Assembly (NCBI RefSeq): GCF_014652275.1
Contig: NZ_BMYM01000001.1
Span: 1,674,001 to 1,738,000, forward strand
Length of the DNA: 64,000 nucleotides
Direction: 5' to 3'
Origin: Parahalioglobus pacificus
Lineage (GTDB): Bacteria > Pseudomonadota > Gammaproteobacteria > Pseudomonadales > Halieaceae
The position numbers and the translations under genes are program-made. Positions 41,560-50,384 of the stretch are shown here, piece after piece. The notes under the pieces were generated by a model. It made no database searches, had not been told where the DNA came from, and saw nothing but the letters and a program-made list of their open reading frames with translations. Positions within the stretch are counted from its first letter, which is position 1. Each line of letters opens with the position of its first letter.

Positions 41560-43365
41560 TCATTTCAAGGATGGGCTCGTTGCCAAGGACGGCAATACCT
41601 CCTGCCTCAACTGAGCCATGATCTTCTCCAACACCGTTCGAAGCTCCTCCCCCCCTAACGGCTTATGCAGTACTGGAATATCTTTCGAGTCCTCCGTGGC
41701 GGCGCTTGCGGCTTCTTTGTCGCCGGTCACTAGATAGGCGGGTAAATGTTCTGACTTCAGCCTCAACCGCCTGATTACATCAACTCCGCTCTCGCTGCTA
41801 GACAGCCGGAAGTCCACAAACACCGCATGCGGTTGCCAGGCATCTGAGATTTCAACGGCTTCATTTGCTGTGGCAGCTACTTTCGCTTCACATCCCAAGG
41901 TCTCGAGGATATGCAACATGCCCTCCCGAACATTTGCCTCATCGTCGACGGCCAAGATCCGCAAACCTTCAAACCTCTGCACAGTGTTTTTGTCGGATTG
42001 CTCCGGCGAATCCGGTATCGATGATGAGGGCACGGTAAACACATATCGAACACCCTGCCCCAACGCCGACTCAAACTGCATATCCAGATTCAGAAGCGTT
42101 TGTAATCGGGAAACGATAGCCAGCCCCAAGCCCAGGCCCTTGTCCTGGTCCCGAGTTGGATTGTCCAGCTGATAGAACTCTTCGAAGATTCTGCCCTGTT
42201 CCTCCGGCGCAATACCCTTACCGGTGTCCTGCACCAATAACGCATAGCGAGAATTCTCGCGAGTCACTGCCAGCGAAACTGTGCAGCCATGGTTGTGCGC
42301 CACAGTATTGCTAACCAGATTCCGAACAATGCGCTCCAGCAATATGGGATCGGTGTGCACCATACAGGGCTGCGGACAATCCAATGTAATCTCAATATCC
42401 GCTGCATCAGACAGCGTGGACATTTCGAGCTGCAGGTTGCGCAAGAGCTGATTCAAATTAAAGCTTTCAACTTCCGCTTTCACCACGCCCGCATCGAGTT
42501 TGGAAACATCCAGTAAGGTGTCCAGCTGGCGCGAAAGAGACCCAATCGACTGCTGCATGCTCTTTGCTATTCGTTCACTCTTGTCGTCGAGCGTTCGAGA
42601 AGAAAGGGATGAACTTAGCAATGACAGCGCATGAATGGGCTGGCGCAAGTCATGACTGGCAGACGCCAGAAAGCGTGTTTTCGCGTTGCTGGCCTCGTTG
42701 GCCACTCCGAGCGCCGACTCCAGGGCTGTGGTGAGTTGGTCACTCTCCTTTTTCGCCGCGATCAGGTCATGCTTCATCTCCAGATTCTGCTGCAGTGAAG
42801 TAGATAGTATTCGGGCTGCATACAGCGAGGAAAGCAAGAAGGCGGTCGCCCCAAGCCCCATACCCACTGTCAGCATCTCGCCCTGCACATACAGCCAAAT
42901 AATAAGTGGCGTCATCAGTAGAAAGGTAGACGAGACCAAAGCCAACCGATTCGCGGAGAAAACAGAGATAGCGCTACCGGCCATACCGATCAGGAAATAG
43001 GCGACTGCAACCTGGTATAGCGGTTCAACATCTCGTTGCAAAAATAGCCCGCCAAACCCCCAAGTGGCAAAGTAGACCATGAGTGTTGCCAGATAGGCTC
43101 TCTCCCAGCCCGGCAACTTGTCGAAGGCCGGGGTGCTACGGCCATAGCTTATGTAAAGCGCAATCCGCGCCAAGCCACTGAAGATTACACACAGAATCCA
43201 AAAAAAAAGCTCTAGCCGGTCCGCCTGATACCAAAGGATGGCCGCCAACAAGAAAGCCATCAGAATACCGGTATAGGCTGCCCTAGAGGACTGCCGGATC
43301 AACAAGTCCAGCCGTTCTGCACGCACCATCGGTGCTTGATCAGCAGGCCTGGCGATCTCTTTCAC
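41560..43365 (-). CDS. Hybrid sensor histidine kinase
   Basis: A 601-residue membrane kinase. About six helices in residues 30-185 form the sensor, with no large periplasmic domain. A coiled coil leads to the H-box FLASASHDLRQP (His238), followed by the ATPase motifs NLVSNTVAH (Asn353), QDTGKGIAP (Asp382) and GLGLGLAI. A C-terminal receiver (RILAVDDEANV, Asp518 in FVDFRLSSSESG) ends with LHKPLGGEEL. This SHDLRQP group often works with NarL-type regulators, and one is adjacent. The start is GTG and uncertain; an ATG lies 36 nt inside. The sensed signal is unknown, but may be in the membrane. Confidence 0.9.
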   Translation of the reverse strand: MKEIARPADQAPMVRAERLDLLIRQSSRAAYTGILMAFLLAAILWYQADRLELFFWILCVIFSGLARIALYISYGRSTPAFDKLPGWERAYLATLMVYFATWGFGGLFLQRDVEPLYQVAVAYFLIGMAGSAISVFSANRLALVSSTFLLMTPLIIWLYVQGEMLTVGMGLGATAFLLSSLYAARILSTSLQQNLEMKHDLIAAKKESDQLTTALESALGVANEASNAKTRFLASASHDLRQPIHALSLLSSSLSSRTLDDKSERIAKSMQQSIGSLSRQLDTLLDVSKLDAGVVKAEVESFNLNQLLRNLQLEMSTLSDAADIEITLDCPQPCMVHTDPILLERIVRNLVSNTVAHNHGCTVSLAVTRENSRYALLVQDTGKGIAPEEQGRIFEEFYQLDNPTRDQDKGLGLGLAIVSRLQTLLNLDMQFESALGQGVRYVFTVPSSSIPDSPEQSDKNTVQRFEGLRILAVDDEANVREGMLHILETLGCEAKVAATANEAVEISDAWQPHAVFVDFRLSSSESGVDVIRRLRLKSEHLPAYLVTGDKEAASAATEDSKDIPVLHKPLGGEELRTVLEKIMAQLRQEVLPSLATSPSLK

Positions 43366-43604
43366 GATAGGAACACCCCTGCCTTGTGCAGTGGTAAATA
43401 CGGCTGCGATAATCTATGCACACAAAGAAACCTGACTGTCTGCAGCACACTCTTCCCCTTTTTAACGCAGCCCACTGTATCAGAGTGTTGCCTCGAGCAT
43501 TGAGATTAGTCGGGCTTTCGAGAGTCAGTGCGAGTCGGGTGCTGCCATCGCTGCTTTGGTCTGGGCGACTTACTTGAGCTGGACTCTATACAGGCTGCAA
43601 AAAC

Positions 43605-43665
43605 CACATAAAGACCGACGTCAGTTGGACGCCGCAAGCGGCGCCACGGTTTGAAGCGTTATGTG
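43605..43665 (+). repeat. attC-like imperfect inverted repeat
   Basis: A 61-nt imperfect palindrome. Its ends are CACATAAAG and GCGTTATGTG, which mirror each other except at one base. Its centre is GGACGCCGC-AA-GCGGCGCC, flanked by short unpaired bases. The outer core resembles integron R boxes (GTTATGT with ACATAAA) and the inner arm resembles L boxes. No integrase or second site was found. The rest of the 366-bp gap holds nothing clear. Confidence 0.45.
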
Positions 43666-43731
43666 TCATGCGTAGGAAACCACTGAGTTATCGTGCTTGT
43701 ACGGAGTGTGAATAAGGATTTGTAAGATTCC

Positions 43732-44694
43732 CTAGGCTTTTTGCCGGCCGATATGGTGCACACCCAAAAAGCCACAGAGTAGCAACAATACCAAAAGTGA
43801 CTCTATGGAATTGATGGGAACCGGTGCTGCGGCGTCGCTAATAGCCACTTCTATGCGCTCGAAGTTCTGCCAACGGTAGGTCCGACCGTTGATGTCGACG
43901 CTGCCAGCGGCAGAGCTAGCTGCGTTCAAAGCCTGGCGCACAAGATCGGCCTGTGGACCGGGCACCGTGAGGGAAAAACGCAGTGTATCGGTGCTGCCAT
44001 CGTCACCGCTTTCTTCGTCACCATTAATGATGCTGTTGAGTGCTATGGGTCCTGCGATGTCCACTCGGTCGCTGCCATTGCCCGCACTAACAGCAGCACC
44101 ACTGGTGGCTGGTACGGTGATAGAACCGCCGCTAAGGACAATGCTGTCGTTACCGCCCTCTGCAGCAATGCCGTAGTCACGGAATCGACCCCCCGTCACC
44201 GTAATAGATCCTGCGCTCATGATAATGGTGTCATCGCCTTCGTTGGCGTCGATGCCATCGCCGTCGCTTACGATAGTAGCACCACGAAGTTCGATCTGGT
44301 TGCCGCCAGCCACTGTGCTTGCGTCACCAGCATCGACACCGTCATCACCGCAGAGCAATGTGCCACCCAGTAGCACTGCCGTATCTGCGTCATCGCCAAG
44401 ACCTATACAGTCATTCTCAAGACTGGAAACCTCTCCGCCTGCCATGGTCAGGCTGTCGTTTCCTGCACCCAGTTGAATCGTATCTTCCGCAATCGCTCGG
44501 TCGATGAATGCGCCGGGAAAAATGCTAAGCCTGTCGCGAAAGAGCGTACCGACAAAGCCGTTGGGCTCCGAGCCGGCGCAGATGACGACCTGACCGCCTT
44601 CTGGGGTAGCACCAGTCACATCGCAGGTGGCTGCGGCGCTGATTGGGCAGAGCGTGACAGCCACCAGCGCAACGCGTTTAAACGTAATCTGCAT
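43732..44694 (-). CDS. Secreted repeat protein with Ca-binding-like motifs and IPTL-CTERM-like tail
   Basis: A 320-residue exported protein with a signal peptide ending near SAAATC. The middle has hemolysin-type turns rich in Gly, Asp and Asn: LGAGNDSLTM, EGDDTIIM, EGGNDSIVL and NGSDRVDI. These come at 40-50 residue spacing, with strands between (a parallel beta-helix or roll is likely). The end is PVPINSIESLLVLLLLCGFLG followed by basic residues, which fits an IPTL-CTERM or similar sorting signal: Pro motif, helix, Arg/Lys tail. It should be secreted then anchored or trimmed. Four cysteines form possible disulphides. Its ligand is unknown. Confidence 0.65.
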   Translation of the reverse strand: MQITFKRVALVAVTLCPISAAATCDVTGATPEGGQVVICAGSEPNGFVGTLFRDRLSIFPGAFIDRAIAEDTIQLGAGNDSLTMAGGEVSSLENDCIGLGDDADTAVLLGGTLLCGDDGVDAGDASTVAGGNQIELRGATIVSDGDGIDANEGDDTIIMSAGSITVTGGRFRDYGIAAEGGNDSIVLSGGSITVPATSGAAVSAGNGSDRVDIAGPIALNSIINGDEESGDDGSTDTLRFSLTVPGPQADLVRQALNAASSAAGSVDINGRTYRWQNFERIEVAISDAAAPVPINSIESLLVLLLLCGFLGVHHIGRQKA

Positions 44695-45468
44695 GGTTTT
44701 CCGTTTTGTTTTTTGCCAGATTAGTAACTATTGCCGGCGATTTCAGTTCAAGCAAATTGCTCAGTACAGTATCTCATACTTCCGTTAGCAGCGCTGTGAA
44801 TTAGTATAACGCAAAGTGCGCGGAGGCTAGCAGGAGCTATGACAGGAATGGAGCGCTGAGCCCAGCGCTACGCTTGAGGTTTGCAGTCGCTGCGGTGGGG
44901 CTGTCAAAGTCATCGCTTGCATTCACGATCAGGACAACATCGACAGAATCCTGACCCATCTTCGCGCGAAGGAACAGGCTGCGCTGACCCGCCCTTCCGG
45001 GTGCCCCCAACCCGAGCGCCACCTGCCACGCGGTCTCTTTTCGCCGGGGCGGAGCTAAATTAGTAGGGACGCCCACTGCATGGACCATGACATACACCAC
45101 TGCGGGCTCTCGTTCAGGAATGGGTGGTGATGAATTGCACGATCAAAGCAGCGAGCAATTTTTCAGGCCTGCAGGCAGGTGTCCCGTAAATTTCTCCAGC
45201 TCAGTTGGCAGCACCAGTGAGGAAGTCTACTCTAAGCAGGCCGTTTATTTCTTCTATACTTGAGGCGTTATCGCGTTGTGGGCCGTCTTTCTCTAGTATG
45301 CAGCACTGTTCGCGCGAAGTGCGCAATGCCATGTAGCAAGTTGGGACTTGGGACAGCTGGCAGCCGACCAGTCTGACGCGGTATGCCGCACAATAAGCGT
45401 TACGGTGCATTGCGATCATCGAAACCGGTGATGGCGGCTAGGACGCAGATCGAGGGGATACCGAACAA
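44695..45468. other. 774-bp gap with no supported gene
   Basis: Two short leftward frames occur (44837-45100 and 45201-45419), but neither has a ribosome site or recognisable content. No RNA gene or clear terminator was found. The stretch has a mixed composition and may hold the decayed remains of small genes. It also contains the promoter regions of the two flanking genes. Confidence 0.45.
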
Positions 45469-46089
45469 GTGCAGCATTCCGATGTAGCAGGTGCACTCCT
45501 GATTGCTGGTGGTCTGACCATTCTGACCACCATTGCCTTCGAGTACCAAGTCGGCTGGATAGGCGTAGCTCGGACGCGGGAAGAAACAATCAATTTCGTG
45601 CTCTCAGAGTGGTCGACTCTAAAAAAGATCTGGTCGTTTCAAATGTTGGGGCACGGTTTTCTCGCTTTGGCTTGCCTTATTCAACTGCGAGAAGCACCGC
45701 CCCATCAAGCTCTGATTTGGGGCGCGCTCAGTCTACTGACGCTGATGGTGATCATTGCATTTGGGCTTACCGTCGGCGGTTATGGCCCGGCACTTGAGGC
45801 GAATTCGGCGCAGCCAGCGGTATTTGAAACGTTACGTGGTGCGGTTCGCGGTTTGTACTCACCTGGTATGTATGGCGGCATGGCTCTGTTCACTTCACTG
45901 TTTGTTCTCCTCAGTGTGCGTAAATTTGGGATTGTTGGACGGCTTCGTGGCGCAACGACCTTGGGTGCAGTTGCCATCTGTTTACTCATAGGGATAACCA
46001 CCCCATTAACGGCAAAGGTCGCGGGAGCGTCTTGGTTTTTACTACCAGTGGTCTTGGGTTATTCCCTATTACGACCTCGGCGTCCATAG
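45469..46089 (+). CDS. Integral membrane protein, unknown
   Basis: A 206-residue protein with about six hydrophobic helices (GALLIAGGLTILTTIAFEY, ALIWGALSLLTLMVIIAFGLTVGGYGP, GGMALFTSLFVLLSV, LGAVAICLLIGITTPLTA, WFLLPVVLGYSLL and one near FLALACLI). It ends with arginines. It starts with GTG after GAGGGG at a long 12-nt distance. No family motif is seen. The amphipathic segment LSEWSTLKKIWSFQMLGHGF is conserved-looking. Nothing in its neighbours explains it. Confidence 0.6.
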   Translation: MQHSDVAGALLIAGGLTILTTIAFEYQVGWIGVARTREETINFVLSEWSTLKKIWSFQMLGHGFLALACLIQLREAPPHQALIWGALSLLTLMVIIAFGLTVGGYGPALEANSAQPAVFETLRGAVRGLYSPGMYGGMALFTSLFVLLSVRKFGIVGRLRGATTLGAVAICLLIGITTPLTAKVAGASWFLLPVVLGYSLLRPRRP

Positions 46090-46209
46090 GCGAGACACGT
46101 AAGATCGGGTTTGGACTTTTGTGGAACAGGCTATCGAAAACACCGCGTTCGACCACGCTCGAAGTGTGTAAGCTCTTGCTGGCGCAGGCAGCGTAGGAGC
46201 GCATGAAGC

Positions 46210-46563
46210 ATGCGCAAGACGGACAGAAAAACCGATAAACGCATAAGAGAAGCGCTTACTGAGGTCTGTGATATCGCACTGAATGAGGTAGAGGGGTTTG
46301 CATGGTTAACGCACCTGGTGAACTACCAATCATTTCCGGATTCGCTGTCTGTTGTGTGTGTCTTTGCCAACAAGATCGATCTACTGTCTGCGTTGAGTAG
46401 CCATAAAGATCACTTCTTGCGAAGCTTGATCGATGAGAAGCTACGAGGTGTCAACGTACCGATCAAGGATCTTAGTCGGCAGGTCAGCTTTGACAGTGAA
46501 GAGTGTTGCCAAAAGGAAAACGACGGGAACTGGAAAGAGCGCCTCAGTCGATCAAAGCCATAG
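46210..46563 (+). CDS. Small conserved hypothetical protein
   Basis: A 117-residue soluble protein. It has a basic N-terminus followed by a helix IREALTEVCDIALNEVEGFAWLTHLVNY, then the strand SLSVVCVFANKID and a helix HFLRSLIDEKLRGV. The pattern matches a small gammaproteobacterial family sometimes labelled as Fis-like in databases without evidence; no Fis helix-turn-helix is visible. The function is unknown. The final fifteen residues are charged and probably disordered. The gene stands alone, with 120 nt before it. Confidence 0.55.
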   Translation: MRKTDRKTDKRIREALTEVCDIALNEVEGFAWLTHLVNYQSFPDSLSVVCVFANKIDLLSALSSHKDHFLRSLIDEKLRGVNVPIKDLSRQVSFDSEECCQKENDGNWKERLSRSKP

Positions 46564-46767
46564 ACAGCGAAGCAAACCCAACTACCTCGGCCGTTACGGC
46601 TTGCGACGTAGTATGGTCTTCTTCGGTCGCCATACGCGTATCTAGTTTTCGATCAGCAAGGGTTCGTATGCTTTTTTGGTGCGCTAAGTTCCGCACCTTT
46701 TAGGGGGAGGCACGACAGCCGTTTTCTGTGAATGATTCACCCTCACGTATTTACGATAAAGGCCATT

Positions 46768-47145
46768 ATGAAACACGTGTCAGTTTTTCTTATCAGCGTC
46801 ATTTTCTGTGTGTCGGGAGTGCTTCACTTCACGCATGATACCGAGCTGGTGAAAATCACACCCCTGCCATATGCTCTTGAGATTGTCTGGATCACCGGGT
46901 TGATAGAGTTAGCTTTCGCTGCATGTTTGCTCGTCCCAAGGTTTCGGCGCGCCACGGGCATGTTGCTTGGCATCTTTTGCTTGGCGGTGTTACCCGCAAA
47001 CATCAATATGGCGTTGAACGATATTCCCATGTTTGGCAGTCACGTCCACCCCGTTGGGGCCTGGTTCAGGGTGGCCATGCAGTTTCCATTGATTCTGTGG
47101 ATTCTATGGGCAACAGGCTGTTGGCAGCGCGCCGATGCGCGTTGA
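46768..47145 (+). CDS. DoxX-like membrane protein
   Basis: A 125-residue protein with four hydrophobic helices in the DoxX pattern: VSVFLISVIFCVSGVLHF, IVWITGLIELAFAACLLVP, ATGMLLGIFCLAVLPANINMA and FRVAMQFPLILWILWA. The HF after the first helix and the second-helix Glu are typical. Family members act with oxidoreductases or in redox stress, but small ones like this have no assigned role. AAAGG precedes the ATG by 5 nt; the open frame starts 36 nt earlier without support. No partner is adjacent. Confidence 0.75.
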   Translation: MKHVSVFLISVIFCVSGVLHFTHDTELVKITPLPYALEIVWITGLIELAFAACLLVPRFRRATGMLLGIFCLAVLPANINMALNDIPMFGSHVHPVGAWFRVAMQFPLILWILWATGCWQRADAR

Positions 47146-47486
47146 CGAACCGGGATGGCCAAGTTTTCGGTGGTGCCGAACCACGGATTCAATCCACGTT
47201 TTTAATAATGCGTTACTACACCCCTTCAGGGTAGGCTTAACGTTCGGGCATGCTATAGCCTGTCCGGCGTTCTAGGGTCTGTTTCTCCCTGCGTTTGGTT
47301 GAAACTCGATGCCAGGCGGGTCGTCTGGTGGAACCAGAGAGTCTGTCGCACGGGACGCGAGCGTGCCCATGGCCCTAGCGTGCATTTGGGCGAAGCGCGT
47401 TATGATGTAGGTGCGCGCTCGTGTGAAAGAGCACCTCTGTATAAATTGTCTATCTACAGCCGAACCCCTAACAAAGAGAACAAGTC
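47146..47486. other. Intergenic region before allantoinase
   Basis: About 340 bases. An AT-rich TATAAA at 47440-47445 could be a -10 element for the allantoinase gene, but no matching -35 is seen. Short dyads such as ACACC-CTTC-AGGGT near 47220 are weak. No gene is supported. Confidence 0.35.
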
Positions 47487-48392
47487 ATGCACAGTACTCG
47501 GGACTTTATCGGTTACGGCCAACGCACGCCGAAACAGGTGTGGCCAAATGACGAGCGCCTCGCTCTGCAGTTTGTCATCAATTACGAAGAAGGTGGGGAA
47601 AACTGTATTTTAAATGGGGATGCGGCCTCCGAGACATTCCTATCTGAAATTATCGGGGCTCAACCGGTGGAAGGCTCTCGCAATATGAGCATGGAGTCCA
47701 TTTATGAGTACGGTAGCCGAGCGGGATTCTGGCGGTTATGGAGGATGTTCACTGAACGCGAGATTTCGGTCACCGTGTATGGCGTGTCCACCGCTCTTGA
47801 GAAAAACCCTGAAGCCGTCGCTGCCATGAAGGCGGCAAACTGGGAAATCGCCTGTCACGGCCTCAAGTGGATTGACTATCAACACATCTCAAAAAAAGAA
47901 GAGCGCGAGCACATCAGACAAGCAATCGATCTGCACACACGGGTAACTGGCGATCGGCCCCTAGGCTGGTACACGGGTAGAACCAGTCCGCATACTCGAG
48001 ATCTCGTTTACGAAGCGGGCGGCTTTGTCTACGACGCGGACTCTTACGCCGATGACCTGCCCTACTGGGTTGGCGACTACGAGACCCCCTATTTAATCGT
48101 TCCTTACACCTTGGACGCCAACGACATGCGCTTCGCTACGAATCAAGGGTTCAATAGCGGCGAACAATTCTTTACCTATCTGAAGGACGCTTTCGACGTT
48201 CTTTACGAAGAAGGCGCGGCGGCGCCAAAGATGATGAGCGTCGGTCTACACTGCCGCCTTGTTGGTCGTCCCGGTCGTGCTGCTGCTCTCAAGCGATTTT
48301 TGGACTACGTTTTGGATTTTGACGATGTCTGGATTAGCCGCAGGATCGACATAGCGCGCCACTGGCATAAAGAACATCCTGCAGCGTCGTGA
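47487..48392 (+). CDS. puuE: Cofactor-independent allantoinase (polysaccharide deacetylase fold)
   Basis: A 301-residue PuuE-type enzyme that hydrolyses allantoin to allantoate without the metal-dependent amidohydrolase fold. FVINYEEGGENCILNGDAASE near the start, ISVTVYGVSTALEKNPE, WEIACHGLKWIDYQ (the NodB-like His motif) and PLGWYTGRTSPHTRDL are characteristic. The start follows AAAGAGAA. No allantoate amidohydrolase, ureidoglycolate or transporter genes sit beside it, so the rest of the purine-salvage pathway must be coded elsewhere. Confidence 0.9.
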   Translation: MHSTRDFIGYGQRTPKQVWPNDERLALQFVINYEEGGENCILNGDAASETFLSEIIGAQPVEGSRNMSMESIYEYGSRAGFWRLWRMFTEREISVTVYGVSTALEKNPEAVAAMKAANWEIACHGLKWIDYQHISKKEEREHIRQAIDLHTRVTGDRPLGWYTGRTSPHTRDLVYEAGGFVYDADSYADDLPYWVGDYETPYLIVPYTLDANDMRFATNQGFNSGEQFFTYLKDAFDVLYEEGAAAPKMMSVGLHCRLVGRPGRAAALKRFLDYVLDFDDVWISRRIDIARHWHKEHPAAS

Positions 48393-48520
48393 CTGCTATG
48401 TGCCCCTGAGGTTTTTGCTCTCCGGGCGATTTCCACACGAGCAAGGTGCGGCACCTAGCGCTGCAGGCAGTCACTAGCAGCGTGACGGGCGTCCCTATAC
48501 CCAAACGCGCTACCAAGTGA

Positions 48521-49078
48521 TTGAGTAAACACCGCAGGCATTACCCCATAACCGTAAACATTGACGCGTTGACCACATTTTTTCTTCATCTCGATGAGTT
48601 GAAGACCGTGGAGCGCCGGACCTACATTCGCGGCGGCGAGCGTCGCGAGAATTCCGCCGAGCATAGCTGGCACCTGGCCATGGCCTGTCGGACTTTCGCA
48701 GAGGTGCTCGCAGATGAGTTTGATGTTGATCAACTGATCAAGATGGCGCTGGCGCACGATCTGGGTGAAATTGGTGCCGGCGACACCTTCCTTTACGGAG
48801 AAGGACGGGACAGTGCGCACATCGAAGAACGGACGAGTGTATTGCGCACCGCGGAGTTTCCGGGCAACGCGATACCCAACATGCTGCAACTCTGGGACGA
48901 ACAAGAAGCCGGCAGCAGCAAGGAGGCAGGCCTGCTCAAAGTCATCGATCGCCTGCTGCCGTTCCTACACAATATCACCAGCGAAGGACGGGCCTGGCAG
49001 GAAAATGGCATTTGCAAGAGCCAGGTGCTCAAGATGCACGGTTTTATCGTGCAAGAAATCCCTGAAGTGTCGGCCTAG
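48521..49078 (+). CDS. HD-domain hydrolase, YfbR-like
   Basis: A 185-residue HD-superfamily phosphohydrolase. Metal ligands are in RRENSAEHSWHLAMA (His48), LAHDLGEIGAGD (His79, Asp80) and KVIDRLLPFLHN (the last Asp). The family of this length removes the 5'-phosphate from deoxynucleotides (YfbR) or has related activity. The start is TTG at 48521 and there is no better codon upstream of the first helix. It lies 128 nt after allantoinase, possibly in one transcript with it; both would then link to nucleotide turnover, as inference. Confidence 0.82.
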   Translation: MSKHRRHYPITVNIDALTTFFLHLDELKTVERRTYIRGGERRENSAEHSWHLAMACRTFAEVLADEFDVDQLIKMALAHDLGEIGAGDTFLYGEGRDSAHIEERTSVLRTAEFPGNAIPNMLQLWDEQEAGSSKEAGLLKVIDRLLPFLHNITSEGRAWQENGICKSQVLKMHGFIVQEIPEVSA

Positions 49079-49316
49079 ATAGCCTCGAAGATCGATATCA
49101 CCGTCGCGCAAGGCTGGCTGGATAACCGCTAGCCGCTTTTTACAGACCGAGGTCGGGTGTGCGCCGCCATTGTGTCCGTCGCGCCATGTCAAAGGGGCGG
49201 CTCAGTGAACAACGAGCAGGTTCTGGGAATCATGGTTTCTACCATGAATAAAAATTTAGCTTGCAAGTACATTGATAGTGTCTACGATGGCCTAAAACCC
49301 TCGATTGGAAAGATCG

Positions 49317-49808
49317 ATGATTTTTGCGGTACTTCTCATCGGAGCACTTATCGCTCAGCCAACATACGCACAATACTGGGACCGCGGCGAGCCTAAACTC
49401 GGGTCAAGGATAGCGACGGTTGGCACCCGTTCGCCTTGGCCCCTGGACAGAAACTTCTCGGAGTTCTCGTCCGAGGAACAGCGTCGTTATAAAACGGCCC
49501 ATTATGAGGGGATGCCCGATGATGAGACTCCGCCGTTCCCTATTAATGGCTTAGGTGTAGTAGCCCAAGAAATCAGAGACACGGCAAGAGGGCGTGTGCT
49601 CTCCTGGCCGAGAGGTAGGGTGTTTGCAGTTGTCACGGTTTCAGAATCGGGACACGCGAAGAAAGTAGAGGTGTACGAATCACCTTCGGTAGACATTACC
49701 AAAATCACTTCATACGTCTTAATGAACTCCACATTCTCGCCGGCCGAGTGCGCAGGCGCGGCATGCCAAGGTGAGTTTCTATGGGAGGTGAATTACTACA
49801 CGCCCTGA
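49317..49808 (+). CDS. Exported hypothetical protein with TonB-like end
   Basis: A 163-residue protein. It begins with a signal peptide (IFAVLLIGALIAQPTYAQ). The start at 49317 has GGAAAG 5 nt upstream. The mature part includes VFAVVTVSESGHAKKVEVYESP, and this strand-turn-helix is like the C-terminal domain of TonB-type proteins, where a variable residue is mapped by a similar VxVxxxGxVxxVxVxxS pattern. Two Cys in AECAGAACQG may form a disulphide. The family and function are unknown. Confidence 0.55.
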   Translation: MIFAVLLIGALIAQPTYAQYWDRGEPKLGSRIATVGTRSPWPLDRNFSEFSSEEQRRYKTAHYEGMPDDETPPFPINGLGVVAQEIRDTARGRVLSWPRGRVFAVVTVSESGHAKKVEVYESPSVDITKITSYVLMNSTFSPAECAGAACQGEFLWEVNYYTP

Positions 49809-50109
49809 GTTCACATCACGCACCCACTAGAGCACTCGAAATAGCGTGAAATATTTCCTAAATCGAAGTAATTGATCGCAAATCAAAAATTAGTGGGGAA
49901 GCACAAAAAAGGCGCGCAAATTGATCGCTTATAAATGCCTGAGTTTTAGGGTAAATTGGCACACCTGGCACGGTTTATGACAGCGCGGTTACACCCCGCG
50001 CTATCACCCTTTGAGCGTCCTCGGCCTACCGGCCTGCGGGCGTATAGAACTTCCTTTAGTCTGAATCTGTAGAACGGTCACGTTCTCTCGACTGAAATAC
50101 GTCACAAGC
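49809..50109. other. Intergenic region, AT-rich
   Basis: A 300-bp AT-rich stretch between a hypothetical gene and the tRNA terminator. Repeated TTGATCGC and TGATCGC (near 49870 and 49922) occur, but no gene or clear promoter can be supported. Confidence 0.35.
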
Positions 50110-50141
50110 AAAAAAGCCCCACCCGTCAGGTGAGGCTTTTC
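50110..50141 (-). terminator. Intrinsic terminator of the tRNA-Arg gene
   Basis: Leftwards, AGCCTCACC-TGACG-GGTGGGGCT forms a stem with one mismatch and is followed by six T residues. It starts 8 nt after the tRNA end. This is a standard rho-independent terminator. Confidence 0.85.
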
Positions 50142-50148
50142 GTTTGTA

Positions 50149-50225
50149 TGGCGCGCCCGGCACGATTCGAACGTGCGACCGCCTGGTTCGTAGCCAGGTA
50201 CTCTATCCAGCTGAGCTACGGGCGC
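50149..50225 (-). tRNA. tRNA-Arg (anticodon ACG)
   Basis: A 77-nt cloverleaf on the minus strand. Acceptor GCGCCCG pairs with CGGGCGC, the discriminator is G, and CCA is encoded. The T-arm GCACG-TTCGAAT-CGTGC is perfect. The anticodon stem encloses the loop CTACGAA, giving ACG, which is edited to ICG by TadA and reads CGU, CGC and CGA. A sigma70 promoter lies upstream and a terminator downstream, so it is a single-gene transcription unit. No phage-type att repeat was noticed beside it. Confidence 0.97.
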
Positions 50226-50238
50226 TTTGAGGTCGCGT

Positions 50239-50267
50239 ACTATAGGGTTGTGAGATGGGCAAGTCAA
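50239..50267 (-). promoter_or_regulatory. sigma70 promoter of tRNA-Arg
   Basis: TTGACT and TATAGT are 17 bp apart and the -10 box ends 13 nt before the tRNA. The discriminator ACGCGACC is GC-rich, as in promoters under stringent control. Confidence 0.85.
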
Positions 50268-50384
50268 GGCAAAAAAGCCACAGCACAACACGCCAAACCG
50301 CGACCACTAACTCATTGTTTTCTAGAGCTTTGTGTGGCGGTTGAAAACGGAGTCCTTGGCCAGACATGTGCCGCCCAGGTCAGC

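Noticed and set aside
44837-45100. 87-codon leftward frame in the 44.7-45.5 kb gap
   Set aside because: No ribosome site, no signal or domain, and composition like the flanking non-coding DNA. Kept as part of the gap.
45201-45419. 72-codon leftward frame
   Set aside because: Cysteine-rich but without start context or recognisable pattern; likely chance.
50149-50225. tRNA-associated genomic island
   Set aside because: No integrase and no repeat of the tRNA 3' end was noticed in the window.
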